A DNA stretch of 64,000 bases from Haloglomus irregulare (GTDB lineage: Archaea > Halobacteriota > Halobacteria > Halobacteriales > Haloarculaceae). Positions 43,518-52,424 of the stretch are shown piece after piece (the first letter of the stretch is position 1; the number at the start of each line of letters is the position of its first letter). The DNA lies in assembly GCF_007421925.1 (NCBI RefSeq), contig NZ_QMDX01000009.1, positions 1 to 64,000 of the forward strand, in the 5' to 3' direction. Under the pieces are notes generated by a model. The model did no database searches, was not told the DNA's origin, and saw only the letters and a program-made list of their open reading frames with translations. A program made the position numbers and the translations under genes.

Positions 43518-44660
43518 ATGCCAGAGACACCCGTCCGGCTCGCGACCCGCGGCTCGGACCTGGCGCTCCGCCAGGCCGCCGCCGTCGCCGAGCGGCTGGA
43601 GGACCGCCACACGGAGGTCGAACTCGTCGAGGTGGAGACCGAGGGCGACCGGATCCGCGACGAGCTCATCCACCGGCTGGGCAAGACCGGCGCCTTCGTC
43701 CGCGCGCTCGACGAGCGCGTCATCGAGGGCGAGGTCGACGCCGCCGTCCACTCGATGAAGGACGTCCCCACGGACTTCCCGGAGGCCCTCGTCGTCGCGG
43801 GCGTCCCCGAGCGCGCCCCTGCGAACGACCTGCTGCTCACCCCGGGCGGTCGCTCGCTGTCGGCGCTCCCCGAGGACGCCACCGTCGGCACCTCTAGCCT
43901 CCGCCGGCAGGCCCAGCTCCTGGACGAGCGGCCGGACCTCGACGTCCAGCCGCTCCGCGGGAACGTGGACACGCGGGTCGAGAAGCTGCTCGCGACGAGC
44001 GTCGGCGCCGAGCACGAGCGCCGGGTCATCGCCGACGGCGAGCTCGACTCGCCGTCTGCAAGCGGGACGGAGTCCCGCCCTGCCGAGGAGGACCGGGACG
44101 AGACGTTCGACCAGCCGGTCGAGGACTGGCTCGACTCCCTCTCGGTCGTCGAGCAGGACGCCCTGGCGCGCTACCCGGTCGACCCGGCGTACGACGCCAT
44201 CGTGCTCGCCGAGGCCGGACTCGACCGGATGGGCCTACTGCACCACGTCCCGCACCAGCGGCTCGACCCCGCGACGTTCGTCCCGGCACCCGGCCAGGGT
44301 GCCATCGCGGTGACCGCGCCCGATACCGACGCCGAGCGGTTCCGCGCGGCGCTCGACCACTCGCGGACCCGCGTCGAGACGACCGTCGAACGGACCGTGC
44401 TGACGGAACTCGGGGGGGGCTGCGTGGCGCCGCTTGGGGTCCACGCGACGCTCCGCGGGGAGTACGTCCACGTCGTCGCGCGGGTGCTGGACCGGGCGGG
44501 CGACGAGACCATCCGCGAGACTGCCGACCTGCCCGCCCGCGACCACGCCGACGCAGCCCGAGAGTTCGCGGCGGGACTCGCCGACCGCGGGGGCGCCGAC
44601 CTCGTCGCCGAGGCGCGCCGGACCGCTGCGGAACACGAGGAGACGGAGGGGGCGCGATGA
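43518..44660 (+). CDS. hemC: hydroxymethylbilane synthase
   Basis: A 380-residue porphobilinogen deaminase that joins four porphobilinogens. Motifs: RLATRGSDLALRQAAAVAER, KTGAFVRALDERVIEGEVDA, AVHSMKDVPTDFPEALVVAG, TSSLRRQAQLLDERPDLDVQ and NVDTRVEKLL. The dipyrromethane Cys lies in ELGGGCVAPLGVHATLRG. About 60 extra acidic residues (around 180-230, DSPSASGTESRPAEEDRDET) interrupt the second domain relative to bacterial enzymes; such an insert seems usual in haloarchaea. It overlaps the SUMT gene by ATGA. Confidence 0.92.
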   Translation: MPETPVRLATRGSDLALRQAAAVAERLEDRHTEVELVEVETEGDRIRDELIHRLGKTGAFVRALDERVIEGEVDAAVHSMKDVPTDFPEALVVAGVPERAPANDLLLTPGGRSLSALPEDATVGTSSLRRQAQLLDERPDLDVQPLRGNVDTRVEKLLATSVGAEHERRVIADGELDSPSASGTESRPAEEDRDETFDQPVEDWLDSLSVVEQDALARYPVDPAYDAIVLAEAGLDRMGLLHHVPHQRLDPATFVPAPGQGAIAVTAPDTDAERFRAALDHSRTRVETTVERTVLTELGGGCVAPLGVHATLRGEYVHVVARVLDRAGDETIRETADLPARDHADAAREFAAGLADRGGADLVAEARRTAAEHEETEGAR

Positions 44661-45463
44661 GCGGGGCCGACGACGCCGACGCGGCGGACGGGGCCGACGG
44701 CATGGTCTACCTCGTCGGGAGCGGCCCCGGCGACCCCGAGTTGCTGACGCTGAAGGCCCGCCGGCTCGTCGAGGAGGCCGACGTCGTCCTCCACGACAAG
44801 CTCCCGGGCCCGGAGATCCTGGGCTCCATCCCCGAGGCCAAGCGCGAGGACGTCGGCAAGCGCGCCGGCGGCGACCGCACCTCCCAGGAGTACACCAACG
44901 ACCGGCTCGTCGAACTCGCCCGGGAGGGGAGGACGGTCGTCCGGCTGAAGGGCGGCGACCCGTTCGTGTTCGGCCGCGGCGGCGAGGAGGCCGAGCATCT
45001 CGTCGCTCACGGCATCCCCTTCGAGTACGTCCCCGGCGTGACCAGCCCCATCGCCGGCCCGGGCGTCGCGGGCATCCCCGTCACCCACCGGGACCACACC
45101 TCCAGCGTCTCCTTCGTGACGGGTCACGAGGACCCGACCAAGCCGGAGTCGATGGTCGAGTGGGAGGCGCTCGCGGCGACCGGCGGCACCATCGTCGTCC
45201 TGATGGGCGTCGGCAAACTGCCCGACTACACCGCGGCCCTGCGCGACGCGGGGCTGGCGGGCGACACGCCGGTCGCCCTGATCGAGCGGGCGACCTGGCC
45301 CGACCAGCGCGTCGCCACGGGCACGCTCGACACCATCGTCGACGTGCGCGACCGCGAGGGCATCGAGCCGCCCGCAATCACCGTCATCGGCGGCGTCGCC
45401 GGGGCCCGAGAGCGAGTGGAGGCGTTCCTCGCGAACGAACTCGGGGGATACGAGGACGGATGA
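44657..45463 (+). CDS. uroporphyrinogen-III C-methyltransferase
   Basis: A 268-residue SAM-dependent SUMT (often named CobA, sumT or CysG-A) that methylates uroporphyrinogen III at C2 and C7 to precorrin-2, the route to siroheme and cobalamin. Motifs: VYLVGSGPGDPELLTLKARR, RLVELAREGRTVVRLKGGDP followed by FVFGRGGEE, and PGVTSPIAGPGVAGIPVTHR. Last strand SVSFVTGHEDP. It is joined to hemC by ATGA. Its stop also overlaps a small ORF leading to hemD. Confidence 0.92.
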   Translation: MSGADDADAADGADGMVYLVGSGPGDPELLTLKARRLVEEADVVLHDKLPGPEILGSIPEAKREDVGKRAGGDRTSQEYTNDRLVELAREGRTVVRLKGGDPFVFGRGGEEAEHLVAHGIPFEYVPGVTSPIAGPGVAGIPVTHRDHTSSVSFVTGHEDPTKPESMVEWEALAATGGTIVVLMGVGKLPDYTAALRDAGLAGDTPVALIERATWPDQRVATGTLDTIVDVRDREGIEPPAITVIGGVAGARERVEAFLANELGGYEDG

Positions 45464-45630
45464 CCGAGCGGAGCGACGCCGCCGGAGCGAGCGAGAACGC
45501 CCGCGCTGCCGGCCGTCACGCCGGTCGCCGCGGCGTGGCCGACACGTGGTGGACTCGCTCCCGTAAACCGGTGAGGACGATACCGAACGCGACCCGGGCG
45601 CCCGGCGACTCGGGGGTGACCGCGAGATGA
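45460..45630 (+). CDS. small ORF bridging the SUMT gene and hemD
   Basis: A 56-codon frame starts on the ATGA that contains the SUMT stop and ends on the ATGA that begins hemD. It fills the gap exactly: MTERSDAAGASENARAAGRH to TIPNATRAPGDSGVTAR. The composition is Arg/Ala-rich rather than acidic and no motif is seen, so it may not make a useful protein. Its role could be to carry ribosomes across the gap for coupled translation of hemD. The exact double overlap is the only support. Confidence 0.35.
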   Translation: MTERSDAAGASENARAAGRHAGRRGVADTWWTRSRKPVRTIPNATRAPGDSGVTAR

Positions 45631-46352
45631 GGATCGCCGTCTTCCGGCCGGACGACGGCCGTGCAGCGGCTGCGGCGTCGGTGCTGGAGGCTCTGGGCGC
45701 CGAACCGGTCGTCGACCCGATGCTGGCGGTCGAGCCGACCGGCACCGTGCCACGGACGGACGCCGACTACGCCGTGTTCACCAGTACCTCCGGCGTCGAG
45801 CTGCTGGCCGCGGCGAACTGGCCGGCCGGCGAGACGGTCGTCTGTGCCATCGGCTCCTCCACCGCAGCGGCGCTGCGCGAGGCCGGTTACACAGTGGACG
45901 TGGTCCCCGACGACTACTCCTCGGCCGGGCTGGTCGCCGCGCTCGCCGACCGGGTGGACGGCGCCCGCGTGGAGGTCGCCCGCTCGGACCACGGCAGCGA
46001 CGTGCTGCCCGACGGGCTGGTCGACGCCGGCGCGTACGTCCACGAGACGACCCTCTACCGGCTGGTCCGGCCCGCTGGCGCCGGCTCGTCGACCGACCTC
46101 GCGGCCCGCGGCCAGCTGGCGGGGGCCTGCTTCACCGCCTCGATGACCGTCGAGAACTTCCTCGCCGCCGCCGACGAGCGGGGCATCCGCGCCCCGGCGG
46201 TCGCCGGACTCAACGACGCGGTGGTCGGCTGTATCGGCGAGCCGACGCGCGAGCGCGCCGAGCGCGCCGGCATCGACGTCGACGTGGTGCCCGAGGTGGC
46301 GGCGTTCGAGGCGCTCGCCGAGGCCGTCGTTGAGCGGGCGCGCGGGCCGTGA
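45627..46352 (+). CDS. hemD: uroporphyrinogen-III synthase
   Basis: A 241-residue enzyme that closes and inverts ring D of hydroxymethylbilane. The family is poorly conserved; visible marks are the N-terminal IAVFRPDDGRAAAAASVLEA, YAVFTSTSGVELLAAANWPA, the middle VVCAIGSSTAAALREAGYTV, and CFTASMTVENFLAAADERGI in the second lobe. The last gene of the hemC-SUMT-hemD run. It converges on the CoA-transferase gene 10 bases downstream. Confidence 0.88.
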   Translation: MRIAVFRPDDGRAAAAASVLEALGAEPVVDPMLAVEPTGTVPRTDADYAVFTSTSGVELLAAANWPAGETVVCAIGSSTAAALREAGYTVDVVPDDYSSAGLVAALADRVDGARVEVARSDHGSDVLPDGLVDAGAYVHETTLYRLVRPAGAGSSTDLAARGQLAGACFTASMTVENFLAAADERGIRAPAVAGLNDAVVGCIGEPTRERAERAGIDVDVVPEVAAFEALAEAVVERARGP

Positions 46353-46362
46353 CCGGCGGCGG

Positions 46363-47823
46363 TCAGCGGTTCGGCGGCCAGTCGGCCGCGAGGTCGAACC
46401 CGCCGGGCGTGTGACCGCCCCGCCCCAGCGCGCGCTCGTGGTAGGTCGCGAGGGCGTCGCGGAAGTCAGGGTGTGCCACGTCCAGCATCGCGGCCATCCG
46501 CTCGCGGGGTGACCGGCCGCGCAGGTCCGCGACCCCCTGGTCGGTGACGACGACGTCCACGTCGTGCTCCGTGTGGTCGACGTGGGCCACGCGGGGGACG
46601 ACCCGGGAGAGCGCGCCACCGTCGGCGGTCGAGGGGAGCGCCGCCACCGAGAGCAGCGCGTTCCGGAAGAAGTCCCCCGACCCGCCGATGCCGCCGACGA
46701 GGTCGGTCCCGATGTGAGTGGAGTTCACCTGGCCGGTCAGGTCCACCTCCACGGCGCCGTTGACCGCCACCACGCCGAACGAATCCACCAGCCCGGGGTC
46801 GTTGGAGACGTCGGCCGGCCGGAGGACGATGGCCTCGGCGTAGCGGTCGAGGTCGGCGAACAGCCGGGCCTGCCCCTCGTCGGAGAGGGCGAGCGAGGTG
46901 GCGCTGGCGGCCCCGAGGAGCCCGTCGTCGATGGCATCCAGCACGCCGTCCTGCAGCACCTCGCCGAAGTAGGCGACGTCGCGGTCGCCCAGCTCGACCG
47001 ACTCGAGCGCCGAGACGACGGCGTTCCCGACGCTCCCCACCCCGAACTGGAGGTTGAGCGCGTCGTCGAACGCGGGGTTCCGGTCGAGCTCCGCGTCGAG
47101 GAAGCCCGCGAGTTCGCTCGCCAGCGCCCGGTCGGCGGCGGTCGGCTCGCGGAAGTCGTAGGTCGTGTCCGCCCGGTCGGTCCGGACGACGGCGGCCAGC
47201 GCGTCGGGGTCGAAGCCGATCCGCGACGAGCCCAGTCGGTCGTCGACCGCGTCGAGCGAGAGCGGCGTCCGGTCGGGCGGGGCCGCCCGAACGAGCAGGT
47301 CGTGGAGCGCCTCCAGGCCGCGGGGCTGGGCCGCGTTCACCTCGACCACGAGGCGGTCGGCAGCGGCCACGAGCGCCGGCGTCGAGCCGACGGAGGTGGT
47401 GGGGACCAGCCAGTCCGGGCCGACCGCGACCGCCTCGACGACGGCCCAGTCCGGCGACGGCAGGCCGCCGAAGCGGACCTCGTCGGCGACGGCCGCGACG
47501 TGGCTGTCGTGGAAGGCCACCGTCCCGTCGTTGACCGCCTCCCGACAGGGCGCCCGGGCGGTGAACGGGTGGCGCCGGGCGAGCGCGCCGGCCGCGACCA
47601 GTGCCTCGTCGATCTCCGGGCCGACGCTCCCGCCGCTGATGACCGTCAGGTCGAGGTCGGGGGTGGAGCGGTCGGCCAGCGCCTCGGGCACGAGCTTCGG
47701 GTAGCCGACGCTGCCGAACCCGGAGACGCCGAGCACGGCCCCGGGGTCGATGCGTGCGGCCGCCGCCGCGGCGGACTGGACGGGGAGTTCCCCCACCAGC
47801 CGTCCGTCGCTGTCCGCTGCCAT
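46363..47823 (-). CDS. acetyl-CoA hydrolase/transferase family protein
   Basis: A 486-residue class I CoA-transferase (acetate:succinyl-CoA or acetyl-CoA hydrolase type), which moves CoA between short-chain acids. Features: VLGVSGFGSVGYPKLVPEAL at the CoA-binding start, FHDSHVAAVADEVRFGGLPS, NLQFGVGSVGNAVVSALESV, the likely catalytic Glu in YFGEVLQDGVLDAIDDGLLG, GGIGGSGDFFRNALLSVAAL and VDVVVTDQGVADLRGRSPRE. Start at the ATG 47823; ten codons upstream are also open. Substrate inferred from the family only. Confidence 0.85.
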   Translation of the reverse strand: MAADSDGRLVGELPVQSAAAAAARIDPGAVLGVSGFGSVGYPKLVPEALADRSTPDLDLTVISGGSVGPEIDEALVAAGALARRHPFTARAPCREAVNDGTVAFHDSHVAAVADEVRFGGLPSPDWAVVEAVAVGPDWLVPTTSVGSTPALVAAADRLVVEVNAAQPRGLEALHDLLVRAAPPDRTPLSLDAVDDRLGSSRIGFDPDALAAVVRTDRADTTYDFREPTAADRALASELAGFLDAELDRNPAFDDALNLQFGVGSVGNAVVSALESVELGDRDVAYFGEVLQDGVLDAIDDGLLGAASATSLALSDEGQARLFADLDRYAEAIVLRPADVSNDPGLVDSFGVVAVNGAVEVDLTGQVNSTHIGTDLVGGIGGSGDFFRNALLSVAALPSTADGGALSRVVPRVAHVDHTEHDVDVVVTDQGVADLRGRSPRERMAAMLDVAHPDFRDALATYHERALGRGGHTPGGFDLAADWPPNR

Positions 47824-47883
47824 GGCGCGGGTTTCGGCGGGCGGGTAGCTCAAGCTTGCGTCTCCCGGCTCGTCGTCACCCGG

Positions 47884-49218
47884 TCACTGCCGTCGCCGGA
47901 CGGCGACGGGGACGTCGCCGGCAGGCTGGGTGGACATGCGGGGCGCCAGTTCGAGCGGCTCCTCGGGCGTCAGCTCGAACCGCGAGCAGAGCATCGCCAG
48001 GACGAGCTTCGCCTCCAGCAGCGCGAACCGCCGCCCGATGCAGGTGCGGGGCCCGGCCCCGAACGGGACGTAGGCGTACCCCTTCGACTCGGGGCTGGCG
48101 TCGCGCCAGCGCTCCGGGCGGAACGCGTCGGGGTCGTCGTAGAATCGGCCGTCGCGGTGGACGCTGTGGAGCGCGAGGTGGGTCTGCGTGTCGGCGGGGA
48201 CCTGGTGGCCGAGGAGATCCACGTCGCGCGTCGTCCGGCGCGGGATGGTGTGCGCGGGCGGGTACAGCCGCAGCCCCTCCCGGAGGACCCGCTCGACGGC
48301 CGGGAGGTCGCCGGCGTCGGCGAGGGTCGGCCTCGCCCCGCCGAGTTCGTCCACCTCGGCGTGGACCCGCTCGCGGACCGACGGGTGTCGGCCGAGCTCG
48401 TACAGCGTGAACGTGAGCGCCAGCGCGGTCGTCTCGTGGCCGGCGAACAGGAAGGTGACCAGCTGGTCGAGGGCGTCCCCGCGGTCCATCGGGACGTCCG
48501 GGTCGGCGACGAGCCCGGCCAGCGCCGACGCCAGGTCCTCGCCCCGGCGGTCCGGGTCGGCACGCTCGTCCAGCAGCGTCCCCAGTTCGCGCCGCAGGCG
48601 CTCGTCGGCGCGGGCGAACCGGCGCCGCGACGGCAACGGCACCCACTGTGGGAGCGCGATGGAGGCCGGGGTGAAGTAGCCGTTCAGGTCGGCGGCGGCC
48701 GCCCGGAGGTCGGGCGCCTCGCCCGGGGCCAGCGACCGGCCCAGCAGCGTCTCGAACATGATTTCGAGCGTGAGCGCCGTCATCTCGCCGTGGAGCGAGC
48801 GCCGGTCGCCGTCGGCCCAGCGGCCCAACCGCCGCTCGGTCACCCGGCACATCGTCCCGGCGTACGACCGGACCCGCTCGGGGTAGAAGAACTCCTCCAG
48901 TAGCCCCCGCCGTGTCGCCCACGCCTCGCCGTCGACCGCCAGCAGCCCGTCGCCGAAGACGAACGACAGCACGTCGCCCTTGGCGAACGCCGCCCGCTCG
49001 GCCTCCAGAACCCGCTCGAACGCCGCCGGATGTGTCAGATAGCAGATCTCCCCCAGCCCCAGCGCCTCCGCCACGAACACGTCGCCGCAGGCCCGCCGGG
49101 CCTTGCGGACGAACCCGAACCGGTCACGGGCCATCCCGACTGTGTGCCCCAGCACCGGCAGTCCCGACGGCCGCGGCGGGGCCAACCCGGCTCCCGGCGG
49201 CGGTGCGTTCTCGACCAT
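47884..49218 (-). CDS. cytochrome P450
   Basis: A 444-residue haem monooxygenase. The I-helix oxygen-binding motif is TFLFAGHETTALALTFTLYE. The K-helix ExxR is in RVLREGLRLYPPAHTIPRR. The haem-ligand loop is VPFGAGPRTCIGRRFALLEA with the thiolate Cys. Proline-rich start APPRPSGLPVLGHTVGMARD. No membrane anchor is evident. No ferredoxin or reductase gene is adjacent, so the electron donor must be encoded elsewhere. Substrate unknown; the overall pattern resembles class IV/CYP4-like bacterial P450s. Confidence 0.9.
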   Translation of the reverse strand: MVENAPPPGAGLAPPRPSGLPVLGHTVGMARDRFGFVRKARRACGDVFVAEALGLGEICYLTHPAAFERVLEAERAAFAKGDVLSFVFGDGLLAVDGEAWATRRGLLEEFFYPERVRSYAGTMCRVTERRLGRWADGDRRSLHGEMTALTLEIMFETLLGRSLAPGEAPDLRAAAADLNGYFTPASIALPQWVPLPSRRRFARADERLRRELGTLLDERADPDRRGEDLASALAGLVADPDVPMDRGDALDQLVTFLFAGHETTALALTFTLYELGRHPSVRERVHAEVDELGGARPTLADAGDLPAVERVLREGLRLYPPAHTIPRRTTRDVDLLGHQVPADTQTHLALHSVHRDGRFYDDPDAFRPERWRDASPESKGYAYVPFGAGPRTCIGRRFALLEAKLVLAMLCSRFELTPEEPLELAPRMSTQPAGDVPVAVRRRQ

Positions 49219-49417
49219 GGCCGCCCTTCGTGTGCGACCCGGAAAACCATACGCCGTGACGGGGTCCCGACCACCCCTCGCGATGGCCGCCCGGCGGCGG
49301 GAACCGGGCCGTTGCTACCGGGAATACGTGCTCTGTTCCGTGTATGTGTGCGGAACACGCCGGATACGGGGAAGATGTGCGAGAAACGCGCGCCGGAACC
49401 GCGATATCGTCGACCGT

Positions 49418-49798
49418 TCAGAACGGCGCCTCGGGCCCCTCGTCGGAGTCCGACGAGGAGGACTCCCCGGGGAAGGAGGGGCTCATGCCGCTGCCGCCGC
49501 CGGCGCCGCCGGCCATCCCCTCGTTGCCGCCCATCCCGGTCTCGGCGTGGACGGTACTGATCTCGGTAATCTCCTTCGTCATGCGGGACTTGATGGCCTG
49601 GATGGTCATCGGGGAGATGCCACAGCCCGAACAGGCGCCGCCCAGCATGATGGTGACGGAGCCCTCCTCGCGGTCGAGGTCCTGGATGGCGGCGCTGCCG
49701 CCGTGCATCTGGATCTGCGGGAAGTTGCGGCGGAGGAAGTTGCTGATCCGCTCGCGGAGCTCGTCCTCGGCGTCGCCGTCCTCGCTCTGGGTACTCAT
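49418..49798 (-). CDS. NifU-type iron-sulfur scaffold protein
   Basis: A 126-residue protein with a C-terminal-type NifU domain: LRRNFPQIQMHGGSAAIQDL and the cluster-binding CSGC in VTIMLGGACSGCGISPMTIQ. It should assemble or carry Fe-S clusters for target proteins. The C-terminal 35 residues are a Gly/Ser/Asp-rich tail (GGAGGGSGMSPSFPGESSSS) not part of the fold. Start at the ATG 49798 (MSTQSEDGDAEDEL); the upstream extension is basic and unlikely. Confidence 0.88.
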   Translation of the reverse strand: MSTQSEDGDAEDELRERISNFLRRNFPQIQMHGGSAAIQDLDREEGSVTIMLGGACSGCGISPMTIQAIKSRMTKEITEISTVHAETGMGGNEGMAGGAGGGSGMSPSFPGESSSSDSDEGPEAPF

Positions 49799-49901
49799 GA
49801 TATACCGTTGACGACGACGGCGCTTAGACCTTTGGTTGCCGCCCACGGCGGTGCCCGCCGAGACCACCCCGTGGTGTGCCGGTTGGCCGAATGTTTAGGT
49901 G

Positions 49902-50912
49902 ATGACGGCCTCATGGACATCCGTGTCTGGTGCCGATCCGCCCCGCGGGGACGGGACGACCGCTGACGAGGAGACGATGTACGGGTGGCGCGTCCGGTCC
50001 GTCCGGCGCGCGCTGGCCAAGCGCGACCTGTCGGAGGGCGAGCTCACCGTCGAGGACCTGACGGCGCTGGGCCATCTCGACCAGTACCACTACTTCGGGC
50101 CCGCGGCCTGCGACGAGGCGGCGCACGTGCTCGGGGTCGACGACGCCACGGCGACCGGCGACCACCCGCCGCGCCGCGTGCTCGACGTCGGCAGCGGCGT
50201 CGGCGGCCCGGCCCGCTATCTGGCCGCCACGACGGGCTGTGCGGTCCACGGCGTGGAGCTGCGCCAGGAACTCGTGTCGCTGGCGCGCGAGCTCACCGAG
50301 CGCGCCGGGCTGGCCGACCGCGTCCGCTACACGGTCGGCGACGCCGCTGCCGTCGACCTGCCCGCGGACGGCTACGACCACGCCATCGCGTGGCTGGTGC
50401 TGCTCCACCTGTCCGACCGGGGGCCCGCGCTCGAACGGATGCGCCGGGCGGTCCGCCCCGGCGGGACCGTCCTCGTCGAGGACTTCACGCTCGGCGACCC
50501 GACGCCGGCCCAGGAACGCGCGCTCCGGGAGGTGGTCGACGCGCCGAACGTGGTCGAGCGGACGGCGCTCGCCGACGAGTTCCGCGCGGCCGGCTTCACC
50601 GACGTGCTGACCTGCGACCTGACCGACGCCTGGACGGCCTGGACGGACGCGCGCTACGACCGGTTCCGCGAGCGCCGCGCCGAGTTCGCCGCCGTCCACG
50701 GCAGCGAAACCTACGAGTCACGGGCCTCCTTCTACCGGACGGTCCGGGACCTGTTCGCCGACGGCGCCGTCGAGGGGGTCCGCGTCACGGCGCGGGTTCC
50801 GCCGACGACGGGCACCGCCGCTGCCGAGCCGCTCCCGCTCCGGGACCGCGCGGACTCGCGGCTCGGGGAGCGCGACCTGACGGGCATCCTCGAGGGAGCG
50901 CGAGCGAACTGA
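49902..50912 (+). CDS. SAM-dependent methyltransferase (UbiE/SMT-like)
   Basis: A 336-residue class I methyltransferase. Motif I is RRVLDVGSGVGGPARYLAAT. The motif II region is VRYTVGDAAAVDLPADGYDH. Then WLVLLHLSDRGPALERMRRA and RPGGTVLVEDFTLGDPTPAQ follow. GSGVGGPARYLA and the preceding HFYFGPAACDEAAH-like block resemble sterol/tocopherol-type methyltransferases. The C-terminal 60 residues are hydrophilic. Both the GTG at 49899 and an internal ATG at 49977 are possible starts; I use 49902. Substrate unknown. Confidence 0.8.
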   Translation: MTASWTSVSGADPPRGDGTTADEETMYGWRVRSVRRALAKRDLSEGELTVEDLTALGHLDQYHYFGPAACDEAAHVLGVDDATATGDHPPRRVLDVGSGVGGPARYLAATTGCAVHGVELRQELVSLARELTERAGLADRVRYTVGDAAAVDLPADGYDHAIAWLVLLHLSDRGPALERMRRAVRPGGTVLVEDFTLGDPTPAQERALREVVDAPNVVERTALADEFRAAGFTDVLTCDLTDAWTAWTDARYDRFRERRAEFAAVHGSETYESRASFYRTVRDLFADGAVEGVRVTARVPPTTGTAAAEPLPLRDRADSRLGERDLTGILEGARAN

Positions 50913-50937
50913 CGACGCGACCGGACCGGGGCCGCGG

Positions 50938-51288
50938 TCACTCGGCCGCGGTCGCCGAGCCCTCGTCGGGGTCGAAGCCGAAGCGGCGGGCGATCTCGCG
51001 CTCGACGGTCTCGGCGTACGTCCCCAACACGCCGTCGAGCTTCTCCTCGTCCACGACGACACCCGTCACGCGGTCGGCGGGGTCCTCGGGCAGCTCCAGC
51101 CGGAACCGGCCAGCCCCCTCGTAGAACGGTTCGGACTCGTTGAGCACCTGCTGGTCGATGGCGTGGACCAGCTTGGAGTCGAAGCGGTCGTTCATCCGGT
51201 CGAACGCGTTCTTGTACGCCTGCTGGAGGTCGGTGAGGTAGTCGACGTACTTCGCCTCGGCGAACCGGTCGGCGTCGAACTCGGGCAT
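50938..51288 (-). CDS. DUF5783 family protein
   Basis: A 116-residue acidic protein, MPEFDADRFAEAKYVDYLTD then LQQAYKNAFDRMNDRFDSKL and DQQVLNESEPFYEGAGRF. It matches a small haloarchaeal family I know as DUF5783. It seems mostly helical, with no catalytic motif. It converges on the methyltransferase gene 25 bases away. Confidence 0.75.
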   Translation of the reverse strand: MPEFDADRFAEAKYVDYLTDLQQAYKNAFDRMNDRFDSKLVHAIDQQVLNESEPFYEGAGRFRLELPEDPADRVTGVVVDEEKLDGVLGTYAETVEREIARRFGFDPDEGSATAAE

Positions 51289-51471
51289 ACGTGGTCGTGG
51301 GCCGCCGGCGGGTAAAACCGGTCGGGTGTCGGGCCCCGCGACCGCCGTCGTGTCGCGGGCCCGTCGATGGCGGCCCCGCGGGCGGCTGGGGCCGACGGAG
51401 AGCCGGCGGCGCTCGCACCAGTGCCGCGACCCGCCGGAACCGCCCGGCGTGTCGTGTGTCGTCCGCGGCGG

Positions 51472-52365
51472 TCAGTCCGAGGTCGCGGGGTCACCGCCCG
51501 TCGCGGGCTCCTCGTACGGGAGCTCCAGCAGCCGGGAGCCACACGCCTGGCAGTTCGCGGCGACGACCTCGTGGGAGCGACAGCAGGACTCGACGGTCTC
51601 GCGGCCGGCCACCACGGGCCCGCCGCAGTCCGGGCACTCGTCGATGAAGATGCGGAGCCCGCCGAGCAGCTGTGACCGGGCCCCGATACCGAGGTCGTCC
51701 CACCCGTCGACCCAGTCCGGGAGGGTCCGGGCGGCGCCGAGGTCGGCGACCAGCGCGGCCCGGGACTCCCACTGCCCGGCGCGGCGCCCCTCGTAGAACG
51801 CGACGAACGCGCCGCCGTGCTCCTCGAAGCGGACCTCGTCGGGGTTCAGGTCCAGCTGGGCAGCGAGCTCGTCGCGCTCGGCCCCCTCCTCGCGGATGGC
51901 GGCCATCCGCTCGCGCCAGGTCCCCCGGAACCCGGGTGCCAGGCAGAGGTCGTCCTCGTCGACACAGGGCTCGACGACGCCGGCCTGCACCAGCACCGCC
52001 TCGGGGTTCACCTGCCCCTCCGACTCCGACCCGGGGGCCCCGTCCTCGGCGGCCGCGTCGCCCAGCCCGCTCGCGGCCGCCGGCCCCTTGTCGAACGTCG
52101 CGAGCAGCCAGTCCGGGAAGTAGCGCTTCGTCAGTGCGGGGGTCCCCGGGACGAGGTAGCCCCGGAGCCAGATGCTCAGTGCGCCCGCGACCAGCACGAC
52201 GCCGGCGGCCGCGACCGCGCCGGTGCCGGGGGCGACCAGCGTCCACCAGCCGGCGCCGACGACCGCCGCCAGCCCGATGGCGATGGCACTGTTGGCGACG
52301 GTACAGGGGACACAGCGGTTCTCGCCGGTGTACTCCGGCTGGCGGACCCGTTCGACGAGTGACAT
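51472..52365 (-). CDS. membrane protein with C-terminal zinc-binding domain
   Basis: A 297-residue protein. After a short N-terminus with CVPC (TGENRCVPCTVANSAIAIGL), two membrane helices follow (about 25-45 and 50-70, VVLVAGALSIWLRGYL). Then comes a long cytosolic part with an acidic region, CVDEDDLCLAPGFRGTWRER, and a C-terminal Cys cluster: IDECPDCGGPVVAG, VESCCRSHEVVAANCQACGS. The latter could bind one or two zinc ions. No function assigned; several haloarchaea have similar genes. Confidence 0.72.
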   Translation of the reverse strand: MSLVERVRQPEYTGENRCVPCTVANSAIAIGLAAVVGAGWWTLVAPGTGAVAAAGVVLVAGALSIWLRGYLVPGTPALTKRYFPDWLLATFDKGPAAASGLGDAAAEDGAPGSESEGQVNPEAVLVQAGVVEPCVDEDDLCLAPGFRGTWRERMAAIREEGAERDELAAQLDLNPDEVRFEEHGGAFVAFYEGRRAGQWESRAALVADLGAARTLPDWVDGWDDLGIGARSQLLGGLRIFIDECPDCGGPVVAGRETVESCCRSHEVVAANCQACGSRLLELPYEEPATGGDPATSD

Positions 52366-52424
52366 ACGGGGAGCTACGCGTCCGGCGGCATATGATTGCT
52401 GTCCCGTGCGGACGGCCGGCGGGC

